64,000 nt of DNA, from assembly GCA_944472135.2 (NCBI GenBank), contig OX235268.1, positions 8,810,589 to 8,874,588 on the forward strand, read 5' to 3'. Shown in pieces: positions 23,302-33,704 of this stretch. The notes under the pieces are model-generated. The model saw nothing but the letters and a program-made list of their open reading frames with translations, was not told the DNA's origin and ran no database searches. This stretch comes from Trichobilharzia regenti. Its lineage: Eukaryota > Platyhelminthes > Trematoda > Strigeidida > Schistosomatidae. Each line of letters begins with the position of its first letter. The first letter of the stretch is position 1. The translations under genes and the position numbers were made by a program.

Positions 23302-24408
23302 TCACTTCCTTCTATCAACTATATCCACAAATCTGAACGGCAACACGCCCATCTCATTGTATCGTAGAATATAGATGACGAACAAACACACGACATATCT
23401 CATCAACCAAGCGTAGGCGCAGAGTAATTTACACCAAAGATAATAGCATTCAAATAGTAACTTGAAACAAGAAATTCCTTTATTCATGCAAGTCAATTTA
23501 ACAATTACTCTCTCGTTTACACTTGGCTTATCCTCTCTAAACTGAGCAATATCTTTCGTCCTTTCAAATACACCAATACTATCATAGTCATTGCTGAAGA
23601 TACTTGAGTTGATGGGCGACTGTTTCATTGTGGATGACAACACCAACGACGACTGATTGATACCAGTTGATGAAGCTAGCAGTGGATCAGAAGCTGTTGT
23701 TGCTCGACTTTCAGAAAGTTGTCTACCTGCAAGATTACCACCACTGCTGTCTTTCACTACTAGTTCGAGTTTAGCACTATCATCTGATGATAGGTGGGCT
23801 ACACGCTGATCAATTACACTGACGGTCTCACAAGTATCCACACCTTCTGCAACTGCATCTGCGTTCAATTCTACTTCACGTTGTAGTTGTACAGAACCTT
23901 TATTTAACTTAGCAGTAGTAGGCATATCCCTCATCTCATCATGATCAACCAAAGACAACTGTGAAGTATCATGATCATTATCACGAATATTCACTTTACC
24001 GTCAACTTCATCATTTTCAAACTCTTTAATAACAGAAGTAGACAATTTTGGTTCCTCCTCGCAAATCAATACAGGTTTTATATCTTCACTCTGACTAGTA
24101 ATATTTTGTAAACTTGTGGAGTCAGAAATGATCTCTGAAGCAATAACTCCATTCTGTGACACTCTGTTCAACAATGGCTTACCAGTTGCAACTACAGACT
24201 TCTTCACCGCACCGTTATCGTCACACAATTCGGAGTCAGGTCTGGAGTTTACATTTAGCTTATCACTGAACTTGCTCACTGGTTCACAGTTCACCTTTGT
24301 ATGCACCTCTTGCAAACGTGTGAAACACAACCGTGTTTGTCTTGCATCTTGTAACTCATGTTGAGGATGTACTACGAAACCTATTGCACTCACTAAGTTT
24401 ATATGCAT
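23302..24408 (-). CDS. Copy A second frame: zinc-knuckle remnant, polar region, hydrophobic C-terminus
   Basis: Overlaps the gag frame by 53 bases in +1. Its coding match to other copies starts at ELQDARQTRLCFTRLQEVHT; the residues CFTR...H....C look like a CCHC zinc knuckle with the second Cys changed to Arg. About 290 Ser/Asp/Glu-rich residues follow. Residues ~315-350 are strongly hydrophobic with several Cys (CYYLWCKLLC, VVCLFVIYIL), likely membrane-active. No protease or RT motif. Function unknown. Confidence 0.75.
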   Translation of the reverse strand: MHINLVSAIGFVVHPQHELQDARQTRLCFTRLQEVHTKVNCEPVSKFSDKLNVNSRPDSELCDDNGAVKKSVVATGKPLLNRVSQNGVIASEIISDSTSLQNITSQSEDIKPVLICEEEPKLSTSVIKEFENDEVDGKVNIRDNDHDTSQLSLVDHDEMRDMPTTAKLNKGSVQLQREVELNADAVAEGVDTCETVSVIDQRVAHLSSDDSAKLELVVKDSSGGNLAGRQLSESRATTASDPLLASSTGINQSSLVLSSTMKQSPINSSIFSNDYDSIGVFERTKDIAQFREDKPSVNERVIVKLTCMNKGISCFKLLFECYYLWCKLLCAYAWLMRYVVCLFVIYILRYNEMGVLPFRFVDIVDRRK

Positions 24409-25222
24409 TACTAGACATCATGGAGCCTTTTCGATATCCACCTCTCTGAGGCCCTCTCGTCGTCAATGATTGCGTTCTGCTCTCAGACTGCTCTATTCTA
24501 GGGATGAGATGTAATAGACTGGCGAACCTGCTCATAGATAGATTAACGCTATCTTCTACTAGATTCAGGATATCATCAAAATTTGGCTCGATACCCTCAT
24601 CCTCCATACGGGAGCTTATCTTCACCCACTTCCTTTGCAGTCGAGAAGGTAGACGTCTTCCTATTACTTCTAGTATAAAACTCGAGTTGAGGTCACTCGT
24701 GCGATTCATCGAAATCATTCCATTCTTGTAAATTAGCAAATTATCTAAAAACTCAGTGAGTGCCTGGGAGTCATCCTGTAATTGACCACCATTACCATTA
24801 ACAGCCTCGAATAATTTCCCTGCAATCATCGAAGGTCTTCCAAACCTTTGACGTAATATGCTCATAGCCTCGTAGTAGCCCTCTTTTGGCTTCATAAACT
24901 TACAGCACTGTATAGCTCTTGAAGCATCTCCAGTGCAATATCTCATCAAATACATTAACTTCAATTCATCATTTAATAAAAAACCACTCAACATGATCTC
25001 AAACTCCTTTACAAATTGTAAATAATCAGCTGGGTTTCCATCGAAACACCGTGGTTCAAATTTAGGGAGTTTGATGTTCCTATTATCCCTGAGCGGCGAA
25101 ACAGTAACATCAACCATGTCATGCTTAACATCAGACACATCGTTACAAGTAACAGACAAGTCACCATGACTTACTTTCCTGTTTGTATCCAAGACACTCT
25201 GTCCCTTCTTTGACCCAGGCAT
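24356..25222 (-). CDS. Copy A gag-like protein (BEL/Pao, DUF1759-like), 288 aa
   Basis: Starts MPGSKKGQSVLD. From about residue 52 it reads IKLPKFEPRCFDGNPADYLQF, EFEIMLSG, LKLMYLMRYCTGDASRAI, then AMSILRQRFGRPSMIAGKLF. This is the order of the DUF1759-type capsid region of BEL/Pao retroelements. A second helical region ends RLQRKWVKISSRMEDEG. The stop falls just before the zinc-knuckle part, which is in the +1 frame. The MPGSK start is shared by copies A, B and E. Confidence 0.85.
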   Translation of the reverse strand: MPGSKKGQSVLDTNRKVSHGDLSVTCNDVSDVKHDMVDVTVSPLRDNRNIKLPKFEPRCFDGNPADYLQFVKEFEIMLSGFLLNDELKLMYLMRYCTGDASRAIQCCKFMKPKEGYYEAMSILRQRFGRPSMIAGKLFEAVNGNGGQLQDDSQALTEFLDNLLIYKNGMISMNRTSDLNSSFILEVIGRRLPSRLQRKWVKISSRMEDEGIEPNFDDILNLVEDSVNLSMSRFASLLHLIPRIEQSESRTQSLTTRGPQRGGYRKGSMMSSNAYKLSECNRFRSTSST

Positions 25223-25367
25223 TGTTGAACTTGACCCAATTCCAAAAACGTTCCAGATATTGCTTGTTCAAAGAGGACTTGACCGGCACCAGGAGAAATG
25301 AACGGTGACTATCCAAACTTTCACCAACTGTCTGAATCCGCCAGAATCTGTTTCTACCGTCAGAAAC

Positions 25368-25726
25368 TGTCAGCCAAGTCTCGTAAACCGTTAATGCCCA
25401 GCTCTTGCTGCACTCGGGCTTACGCTGTCGCTTGAAGTTTCTCAGAAACGCTTAATAATAACGGACGCGAAAACCAAAACACCGATTGGCCACTTGAGAA
25501 TTCTTTATTGTAACACCAACATATAAAAAATGTTACCATTAAGGTCTGTGAACAAATATTACAATAATAAATCACAATATTACTTCTGACGGTTTTCTGC
25601 TGACTTCTTTCTGAACAGCGACCGATGAGACGATGACTGTCGTATTGATGCCTCCGCGAAAATTGGGGAAGTTGGTTTTGAGCGAACAACTATGAATTGA
25701 TCGTTCAATCTTCACCTACATTGACA
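25368..25726 (-). repeat. Copy A 5' LTR (type II)
   Basis: 359 bases, about eight mismatches to its partner by eye, most in the outer 60 bases. Reads with TATATGTTGG followed by ACAATAAAG (a polyadenylation signal) on the minus strand. Confidence 0.92.
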
Positions 25727-25731
25727 CTAGT

Positions 25732-26267
25732 CACTGACCTCAAAACCGACTACATTTTCCCTTGATAATCATGACCACAGTACTTGCCTCAGGTGGTTCA
25801 AGGAACTCAAACACCTTTTCGTAACTCCTGTTAATGCAGATAAGAGAGGCATTTGACAGGGCTGTGGAGAATATCACACTAGGCAAACGTACTTCGGATG
25901 TAATGTCTAATGATCAAAACAACTATATTTGGTCTCCCACTTTTGCTATTGGATCTTTAGAAACCGAATACTGATAGATAAAGCGTACAAAATACAGCAG
26001 TTTGGGTTGGAAACGTGCGTATTCTGCATTTAGTAACCGACACTTTATATGATGCTTTTTAATGTATGCTTCATGCGCCATGCAATAGTGAATGGATGCG
26101 AGCTAGTTTTGCTGTCAGCATCTCATCTTCTCGGTCATATATCTTCATCTTACTCAATAACAACAACAATACGGGACCCTCCTACAAAGCTTTTTCTTAT
26201 AGGTTCAACTGGTCTACGATTTTACGTAGATAGTTGTGAGATATGCCAAGACAAATATCATGAGTTA
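25732..26267. other. Spacer between copies A and B
   Basis: No gene established. The frame at 26049-26282 contains TKLFLIGSTGLRFYVDS, faintly like the start of a retroelement aspartic protease (RFLVDTGA), but the Gly-Ala is missing, so this is only a hint of an old gypsy-type fragment. Confidence 0.35.
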
Positions 26268-26624
26268 TGTCAATGGAGTTGAAGATTGAACAATCAATTC
26301 TTGGTTGTTTGCTTAAAATCAACTTCCCCAATTTTCGCGGAGGCATCAATACGACAGTCATCGTCTCATCGGTCGCTGTTCAGAAAGAAGAGTGAAACAT
26401 CGTCAGAAGTAATATTGTGATTTATTATTGTAATATTTCTTTTCAGACCTTAGTTCACTTTTTCTTTTATATGTTGGTGTAACAATAAAGAAATATCAAG
26501 CGGCAGATCGGTGTTTTGGTTTTTTCGTCCGTTATAACTAAGCGTTTCTGAAATCTTCGAGGAACAGCGTGGGCCCGAGCGTAGCGAGAGCTGGGCATTA
26601 ACGGTTTACGAGACGTGATTGACA
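26268..26624 (+). repeat. Copy B 5' LTR (type I)
   Basis: 357 bases, TGTCA...TGACA. Marked by GAGTGAAACATCGTCAG and AAATATCAAGCGGCAGATC, shared with LTRs at 38541 and 45032 but not with type II. Contains AACAATAAAG. Confidence 0.9.
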
Positions 26625-26767
26625 GTTTCTGACGATGGAAACAGATCTGGCGGATTCAAACAGTTGGTGAAAGTTTGGATAGTCACCGTTCATTTCTCCT
26701 GGTGCCGGTCAAGTCCTCTTTGAACAAGCAATATCTGGAACTTTTTGGAATTGGGTCAAGTTCAACA

Positions 26768-28690
26768 ATGCCTGGGTCAAAGAAGGGACAGAGTGTCTTG
26801 GATACAAACAGGAAAGTAAGTCATGGTGACTTGTCTGTTAATTGTAACGATGTGTCTGATGTTAAGCATGACATGGTTGATGTTACTGTTTCGCCGTTCA
26901 GGGATAATAGGAACATCAAACTCCCTAAATTTGAACCACGGTGTTTTGATGGAAACCCAGCTGATTATTTACAATTTGTAAAGGAGTTTGAGATCATGTT
27001 GAGTGGTTTTTTATTAAATGATGAATTGAAGTTAATGTATTTGATGAGATATTGCACTGGAGATGCTTCAAGAGCTATACAGTGCTGTAAGTTTATGAAG
27101 CCAAAAGAGGGCTACTACGAGGCTATGAGCATATTACGTCAAAGGTTTGGAAGACCTTCGATGATTGCAGGGAAATTATTCGAGGCTGTTAAGGGTAATG
27201 GTGGTCAATTACAGGATGACTCCCAGGCACTCACTGAGTTTTTAGATAATTTGCTAATTTACAAGAATGGAATGATTTCGATGAATCGCATGAGTGACCT
27301 CAACTCGAGTTTTATACTAGAAGTAATAGCAAGACGTCTACCTACTCGACTGCAAAGGAAGTGGGTGAAGATAAGCTCCCGTATGGAGGATGAGGGTATC
27401 GAGCCAAAGTTTGATGATATCCTGAAACTGGTAGAAGATAGCGTCAATCAATCTATGAGCAAGTTCGCCAGTCTATTACATCTCACCCCTAGAATAGAGC
27501 AGTCTGAGAGCAAAACGCAATCATTGATGACGAGAAGGCCTCAGAGAGGTGGATATCGAGAAGGCTCCATGATGTCTAGTAATGCATATAAACCTAGTGA
27601 GTGTAACAGGTTTCGTAGTACATCCTCAACAGATAAGTTACAAGATGCAAGACAAACACGGTTGTGTTTCACACGTTTGCAAGAGGTGCATACAAAGGTG
27701 AACTGTGAACCAGTGAGCAAGTTCAGTGATAAGCTAAATGTAAACTCCAGGCCTGACTCCGAATTGTGTGACGATAACGGTGCGGTGAAGAAGTCTGTAG
27801 TTGCAACTGGTAAGCCATTGTTGAATAGAGTGTCACAGAATAGAGTTACTGCTTCAGAGTTCAGTTCTGACTCCACAAGTTTACAAAATATTACTAGTCA
27901 GAGTGAAGATATAAAACCTTTATTGATTTGCGAGGAGGAACCAAAATTGTCTACTTCTGTTATTAAAGAGTTTGAAAATGATGAAGTTGACGGTAAAGTG
28001 AATATTCGTGATAATGATCATGATACTTCACAGTTGTCTTTGGTTGATCATGATGAGATGAGGGATATGCCTACTACTGCTAAGTTAAATAAAGGTTCTG
28101 TACAACTACAACGTGAAGTAGAATTGAACGCAGATGCAGTTGCAGAAGGTGTGCATACTTGTGAGACCGTCAGTGTAATTGATCAGCGTGTAGCCCACCT
28201 ATCATCAGATGATAGTGCTAAACCCGAACTAGTAGTGAAAGACAGCAGTGGTGGTAATCTTGCAGGTAGACAACTTTCTGAAAGTCGAGCAACAACAGCT
28301 TCTGATCCACCGCTAACTTCATCAACTGGTATCAATCAGTCGTCGTTGGTGTTGTCATCCACAATGAAACAGTCGCCCATCAACTCAAGTATCTTCAGCA
28401 ATGACTATGATAGTATTGGTGTATTTGAAAGGACGAAAGATATTGCTCAGTTTAGAGAGGATAAGCCAAGTGTAAACGAGAGAGTAATTGTTAAATTGAC
28501 TTGCATGAATAAAGGCATTTCTAGTTTCAAGTTACTATTTGAATGCTATTATCTTTGGTGTAAATTACTCTGTTTCTACGCTTGGTTGATGAGATATGTC
28601 GTGTGTTTGTTCGTCATCTATATTCTACGATACAATGACATGGGCGTGTTGCCGTTCAGATTTGAGGATATAGCTGATAGAAGGAAGTGA
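26768..28690 (+). CDS. Copy B fused gag-plus-tail protein, 640 aa from conserved start
   Basis: The only copy in which the gag region and the second frame form one open frame. Two extra bases at the junction (CAACAGATAAGTTAC versus CAACATGAGTTAC in the others) keep the frame. Order: MPGSKK start, DUF1759-like capsid region, zinc-knuckle remnant CFTRLQEVH, polar stretch, hydrophobic Cys-rich segment, end FRFEDIADRRK. An upstream in-frame ATG at 26675 adds 31 residues, but the leader has a 1-base difference in copy A, so 26768 is preferred. Confidence 0.85.
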   Translation: MPGSKKGQSVLDTNRKVSHGDLSVNCNDVSDVKHDMVDVTVSPFRDNRNIKLPKFEPRCFDGNPADYLQFVKEFEIMLSGFLLNDELKLMYLMRYCTGDASRAIQCCKFMKPKEGYYEAMSILRQRFGRPSMIAGKLFEAVKGNGGQLQDDSQALTEFLDNLLIYKNGMISMNRMSDLNSSFILEVIARRLPTRLQRKWVKISSRMEDEGIEPKFDDILKLVEDSVNQSMSKFASLLHLTPRIEQSESKTQSLMTRRPQRGGYREGSMMSSNAYKPSECNRFRSTSSTDKLQDARQTRLCFTRLQEVHTKVNCEPVSKFSDKLNVNSRPDSELCDDNGAVKKSVVATGKPLLNRVSQNRVTASEFSSDSTSLQNITSQSEDIKPLLICEEEPKLSTSVIKEFENDEVDGKVNIRDNDHDTSQLSLVDHDEMRDMPTTAKLNKGSVQLQREVELNADAVAEGVHTCETVSVIDQRVAHLSSDDSAKPELVVKDSSGGNLAGRQLSESRATTASDPPLTSSTGINQSSLVLSSTMKQSPINSSIFSNDYDSIGVFERTKDIAQFREDKPSVNERVIVKLTCMNKGISSFKLLFECYYLWCKLLCFYAWLMRYVVCLFVIYILRYNDMGVLPFRFEDIADRRK

Positions 28691-29873
28691 GCAAATGAAC
28701 TCTGCGACGATTTTCCAACCTACGGCGTCAACCTGAGAAGGGTTGTAGGCGTACTGCTGTAAGTCCTACAATTCTTCAAAGGGTAGCGCATCAATGAGCA
28801 GTCGAATGTGCTTGGTGTGTGATTTTGTACATATGTTCATATTGTGTATACTGAATTGATATCATCTGTCATCTAGCTGTTGGTAATTCTGTTTGTGTCC
28901 GGACGACTTCCACTTGGATCATCAACCTGAGAAGGAATGTAGGCGTACTGCTGTAAGTCCTACAGTTCTTCAAGGGTAGTTTGCCTTGCCAGAATACACA
29001 ACATTTGATGTGTTGATTGTACATATGTTTGTGTTAAATAATTGTGTGAGTTCCAATTATCGTAATTGTTGGTTAATCTTGTTTGTGTCCGGACATTCCA
29101 CAAATTACAATCGTCAACCTGAGAAGGGTTGTAGGCGTACTGGTGTAAGTCCTGCGATTCTTCAAAGGAATTCCATCAAGACATGATCCGCGAGTTTGTG
29201 TGTACTGTTTCTATATATGTGTGGTGTGTCATATCAATTTGTGATTTTGGATTCATTGTGTTTACTCGTTGTTTTCGTGCCTTGTTTTTATTGCGTAATT
29301 TTGTTAAAATTTTCGTCGTGATTACTTCTGAAGTTGTTTCGAGTCTTCTACATCCGTGAATGAATTGATTGATGTTAAAAACAGCAGATGGGTCGTATAC
29401 GCCGGGGAGGCTAGGCTATTGCTGAGAATGAAATGCACACGGAGATAATTGTTAGCTGCGGTCCGACACGCCGGGGAGAAAGAGTGTAAACGACTGAGGC
29501 TCGCATGCGTCACCGCTACTAGAACTGAGGCAGAATGAGTGACAAGCGATTTCAGTGGTAATTGGTAATGAGTAGATAAGAGGATGTGCGTAGAGTATCG
29601 TGAGGTGCTGCCATGGTCACTTTGCATTCTGCAAGAGTCATTCTAGCAAGTGGCGATTGTGTTGCAAGATGTCAAGAGGAGGTCTCTGTCTGGAGGCGCA
29701 GGTCGTCAGCGATGTGTGAGATTGTGCTGTGGGTATGCTTGTGGTGTGTTGGCTTTTCTGTTTGTTTTCCATTTCAGCTCTGTCCGTGTGACCCAGGTTC
29801 TCGCAATGGCATCCAAGTCAACGTGCATTGGTCGTGAAGGAAAAAAGGGTTGGATCCCTTTTTTGCCGGGGAG
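28691..29873 (+). repeat. Copy B 3' region with three tandem ~190-bp units
   Basis: The string CAACCTGAGAAGG...TGTAGGCGTACTG occurs at about 28730, 28921 and 29113, spaced ~190 bases. One unit is left in A and C, three in D, two in E. The hairpin AAAAAAGGG-TTGGAT-CCCTTTTTT lies at 29841-29864, followed by the purine tract GCCGGGGAG. Confidence 0.85.
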
Positions 29874-30232
29874 TGTCAATGTAGTTGAAGATTGAACGAT
29901 CAATTCTTGGTTGTTTGCTCAAAACCAACTTCCCCAATTTTCGCGGAGGCATCAATACGACAGTCATCGTCTCATCGGTCGCTGTTCAGAAAGAAGTCAG
30001 CAGAAAACCGTCAGAAGTAATATTGTGATTTATTATTGTAATATTTGTTCACAGACCTTAATGGTAACATTTTTTATATGTTGGTGTTACAATAAAGAAT
30101 TCTCAAGTGGCCAATCGGTGTTTTGGTTTTCGCGTCCGTTATTATTAAGCGTTTCTGAGAAACTTCAAGCGACAGCGTAAGACAGAGTGCAGCAAGAGCT
30201 GGGCATTAACGGTTTACGAGACGTGGCTGACA
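29874..30232 (+). repeat. LTR shared by copies B and C (type II)
   Basis: 359 bases. Preceded by the copy B purine tract and followed by a 5' leader (GTTTCTGACGGTAGAAAC, then CGGTCAAGTCCTC), so it acts as 3' LTR of B and 5' LTR of C. This layout is expected after recombination between LTRs. Confidence 0.9.
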
Positions 30233-30352
30233 GTTTCTGACGGTAGAAACAGATTCTGGCGGATTCAGACAGTTGGTGAAAGTTTTGATAGTCACCGTTC
30301 ATCTTTCCTGGTGCCGGTCAAGTCCTCTTTGAACAAGCAATATCTGGAACTA

Positions 30353-31516
30353 ATAATAATAATAATATATTTCACATAAATTAAGCATTTGCATGATTCA
30401 CATACCGTTTGTACAGGCATGATCATATTAGACAAGTGCAGTCTGAAATTGAACACTGTTTTATGAAAATAAAATTTGGAAAATGAATAGAAAACTTTAC
30501 AAGAATAGAATACAAGGTTTTGGTTTAAGTCTAAATTATAATATTTAATACACTCATAGTGAGTCAGATTCATGCGGGAATTATGAAATTTTGCGTTAAT
30601 GGAAGGTAAGAAGAGAGGTGATATACAGGTGCTAGAGTAAGACGCACTGGATGCAGACCGTTATTTTTATCATTTAATCAATCAATAAGGGTTCGAAAGT
30701 TTATAAAAATCCACATTAGATGGTAAGTGCAGCATTATATTGGTATTAGCAGATAAAAAGGACCAATTGGTCGCAAAGTTAACTTTGCGATGTTGAAAAG
30801 AATTCAGAATGGAGTTTGTTCCGTTGTTCATCGTAAGTGCTAACAATATTCTGGATACCGCTCAAGTAATACAAATGTAGAAAGCAGGATTACTGTTCAT
30901 TAGCAGTGCTTCAGTGCAATACCTTCGAGAAGTGAAGAAAACAGAAGCAGCCAGCAGATAATGATAATTTAAGTAAACAATATGCGATAACCACAGTGTT
31001 TATTCTCCTTTTTTATTACTAGGAATTTCTAGTCATTGAGTTTTATATTGTTACATACCAACGGTTAGTTTAAGTTAATAGTAGTAAACAACAACTGAAG
31101 TATAGAATAACAATAAAAAAAGTAAAAATTAGGGCAAAACGAATTATGGTTTTCACTCTTATATAGGGTAATGTTGGGAATAGTAACTGAAGAAGTGAAA
31201 TCCAAATGTCAAAGTACATAAGTTATTTATAAGTAAATAGGAAGTATATTAATACTGATTTATGCCGTTGTTCTGATTTATACAGTTAGATGTCGTCCTG
31301 AAGTAGAGAAATCGTACCATGAGCCATTTTTTCAAAGAGTTTGTACGCAAGCTGTGACATACAGCCAGCATTTATTTTTTATTTTATTTATTAATAATTT
31401 TTTTTGAAGTAATTCATCCTCAGGAGCCTTAGCAGTATAGTGCATTCCCACAGATAAGGGTGGTTCTCTTAGGTCCCCACCATAATATCCGCATAAAAGC
31501 AGTTACCACCCTCCCA
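30353..31516 (-). mobile_element. LINE 3' fragment inside copy C
   Basis: Starts with a (TAA)n run that reads as a TTATTATT tail on the minus strand, next to GTGAATCATGCAAATGC and CATGCCTGTACAAACGG, the kind of 3' end seen in other LINE tails near 51540. The same 1.16 kb lies inverted inside copy D (about 41473-42625). Confidence 0.7.
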
Positions 31517-31800
31517 CCTCAACTCGAGCTCAGTCCTAGAGGAAATAGCAAGACGCCTACCTACTCGACTGCAAAGGATGTGGGTGAAGATAAGCTCCCG
31601 TATGGAGGATGAGGGTATCGAGCCAAATTTTGATGATATCCTGAATCTAGTAGAAGATAGCGTTAATCTATCTATGAGCAGGTTCGCCAGTCTATTACAT
31701 CTCATCCCTAGAATAGAGCAGTCTGAGAGCAGAACGCAATCATTGACGACGAGAGGGCCTCAGAGAGGTGGATATCGAAAAGGCTCCATGATGTCTAGTA

Positions 31801-32907
31801 ATGCATATAAACTTAGTGAGTGCAATAGGTTTCGTAGTACATCCTCAACATGAGTTACAAGATGCAAGACAAACACGGTTGTGTTTCACACGTTTGCAAG
31901 AGGTGCATACAAAGGTGAACTGTGAACCAGTGAGCAAGTTCAGTGATAAGCTAAATGTAAACTCCAGGCCTGACTCCGAATTGTGTGACGATAACGGTGC
32001 GGTGAAGAAGTCTGTAGTTGCAACTGGTAAGCCATTGTTGAATAGAGTGTCACAGAATGGAGTTATTGCTTCAGAGATCATTTCTGACTCCACAAGTTTA
32101 CAAAATATTACTAGTCAGAGTGAAGATATAAAACCTGTATTGATTTGCGAGGAGGAACCAAAATTGTCTACTTCTGTTATTAAAGAGTTTGAAAATGATG
32201 AAGTTGACGGTAAAGTGAATATTCGTGATAATGATCATGATACTTCACAGTTGTCTTTGGTTGATCATGATGAGATGAGGGATATGCCTACTACTGCTAA
32301 GTTAAATAAAGGTTCTGTACAACTGCAACGTGAAGTAGAATTGAACGCAGATGCAGTTGCAGAAGGTGTGGATACTTGTGAGACCGTCAGTGTAATTGAT
32401 CAGCGTGTAGCCCACCTATCATCAGATGATAGTGCTAAACCCGAACTAGTAGTGAAAGACAGCAGTGGTGGTAATCTTGCAGGTAGACAACTTTCTGAAA
32501 GTCGAGCAACAACAGCTTCTGATCCACTGCTAGCTTCATCAACTGGTATCAATCAGTCGTCGTTGGTGTTGTCATCCACAATGAAACAGTCGCCCATCAA
32601 CTCAAGTATCTTCAGCAATGACTATGATAGTATTGGTGTATTTGAAAGGACGAAAGATATTGCTCAGTTTAGAGAGGATAAGCCAAGTGTAAACGAGAGA
32701 GTAATTGTTAAATTGACTTGCATGAATAAAGGAATTTCTTGTTTCAAGTTACTATTTGAATGCTATTATCTTTGGTGTAAATTACTCTGCGCCTACGCTT
32801 GGTTGATGAGATATGTCGTGTGTTTGTTCGTCATCTATATTCTACGATACAATGACATGAGCGTGTTACCGTTCAGATTTGTGGATATAGCTGATAGAAG
32901 GAAGTGA
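31801..32907 (+). CDS. Copy C second frame (zinc-knuckle remnant to hydrophobic tail), 368 aa
   Basis: Differs from the copy A protein at only a few residues (for example FVDIADRRK versus FVDIVDRRK). It overlaps the gag remnant 31578-31853 in the +1 frame, with the same two-base-shorter junction as A, D and E. Same CFTR...H....C knuckle remnant and hydrophobic C-terminus. Confidence 0.75.
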   Translation: MHINLVSAIGFVVHPQHELQDARQTRLCFTRLQEVHTKVNCEPVSKFSDKLNVNSRPDSELCDDNGAVKKSVVATGKPLLNRVSQNGVIASEIISDSTSLQNITSQSEDIKPVLICEEEPKLSTSVIKEFENDEVDGKVNIRDNDHDTSQLSLVDHDEMRDMPTTAKLNKGSVQLQREVELNADAVAEGVDTCETVSVIDQRVAHLSSDDSAKPELVVKDSSGGNLAGRQLSESRATTASDPLLASSTGINQSSLVLSSTMKQSPINSSIFSNDYDSIGVFERTKDIAQFREDKPSVNERVIVKLTCMNKGISCFKLLFECYYLWCKLLCAYAWLMRYVVCLFVIYILRYNDMSVLPFRFVDIADRRK

Positions 32908-33704
32908 GTAAATGAACTCTGCGACGATTTTCCAACCTACGGCGTCAACCTGAGAAGAGTTGTAGGCGTACTGCTGTAAGTCCTGCGATTCTTCAAAGGA
33001 ATTCCATCAAGACATGATCCGCGAGTTTGTGTGTACTGTTTCTATATATGTGTGGTGTGTCATATCAATTTGTGATTTTAGATCAGTTGTGTTTACTCGT
33101 TGTTTTCGTGCCTTGTTTTTATTGCGTAATTTTGTTAAAATTTTCGTTGTGATTACTTCTGAAGTTGTTTCGAGTCTTCTACATCAGTGAATGAATTGAT
33201 TGATGTTAAAGACAGCAGATGGGTCGTATACGCCGGGGAGGCTAGGCTATTGCTGAGAGTGAAATGCATACGGAGATAATTGTTAGCTGCGGTCCGACAC
33301 GCCGGGGAGAAAGAGTGTAAACGACTGAGTCTCGCATGCGTCACAGCTACTAGAACTGAGGCAGAATGAGTGACAAGCGATTTCAGTGGTAATTGGTAAT
33401 GAGTAGATAAGAGGATGTGCGCAGAGTATCGTGAGGTGCTGCCATGGTCACTTTGCATTCTGTAAGAGTCATTCTAGCAAGTGGCGATTGTGTTGCAAGA
33501 TGTCAAGAGGAGGTCTCTGTTTGGAGGCGCAGGTCGTCAGCGATGTGTGAGATTGTGCTGTGGGTATGCTTGTGGTGTGTTGGCTTTTCTGTTTGTTTTC
33601 CATTTCAGCTCTGTCCGTGTGACCCAGGTTCTCGCAATGGCATCCAAGTCAACGTGCATTGGTCGTGAAGGAAAAAAGGGTTGGATCCCTTTTTTGCCGG
33701 GGAG

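Larger units (their letters stand above)
22145..25726 (-). mobile_element. Copy A: compact BEL/Pao-derived LTR retroelement with perfect target duplication
   Basis: A 3582-base unit: 5' LTR 25368-25726, leader, gag frame 24356-25222, second frame 23302-24408, a ~800-base 3' region, and 3' LTR 22145-22504. LTRs are TG...CA with TGTCA/TGACA ends. The five bases on each side are CTAGT (22140-22144 and 25727-25731). No protease, RT, RNase H or integrase motif is seen, so it probably depends on another element for movement. Confidence 0.92.
26268..30232 (+). mobile_element. Copy B: LTR retroelement with fused gag reading frame and mismatched LTRs
   Basis: 5' LTR 26268-26624 (type I), leader, single long frame, 3' region with three tandem repeat units, and 3' LTR 29874-30232 (type II). 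The two LTRs belong to different subtypes, and the right LTR is followed by another leader, so B and C share it. The bases outside 26268 (AGTTA) do not match those after 30232 or 34063, so no target duplication can be assigned. Confidence 0.88.

Noticed and set aside
26049..26282. Aspartic protease of a gypsy-type element
   Set aside because: Only RFYVDS resembles the motif; the Gly-Ala and flanking context are missing.
26625..26700. tRNA primer binding site after the 5' LTR
   Set aside because: TGGCGGATTC about 30 bases after the LTR starts like a primer site, but it is too far from the LTR and no host tRNA 3' end could be matched without a search.
28730..29170. CRISPR-like array
   Set aside because: Units are ~190 bases, the spacers are also related, and the repeats lie inside a eukaryotic retroelement.
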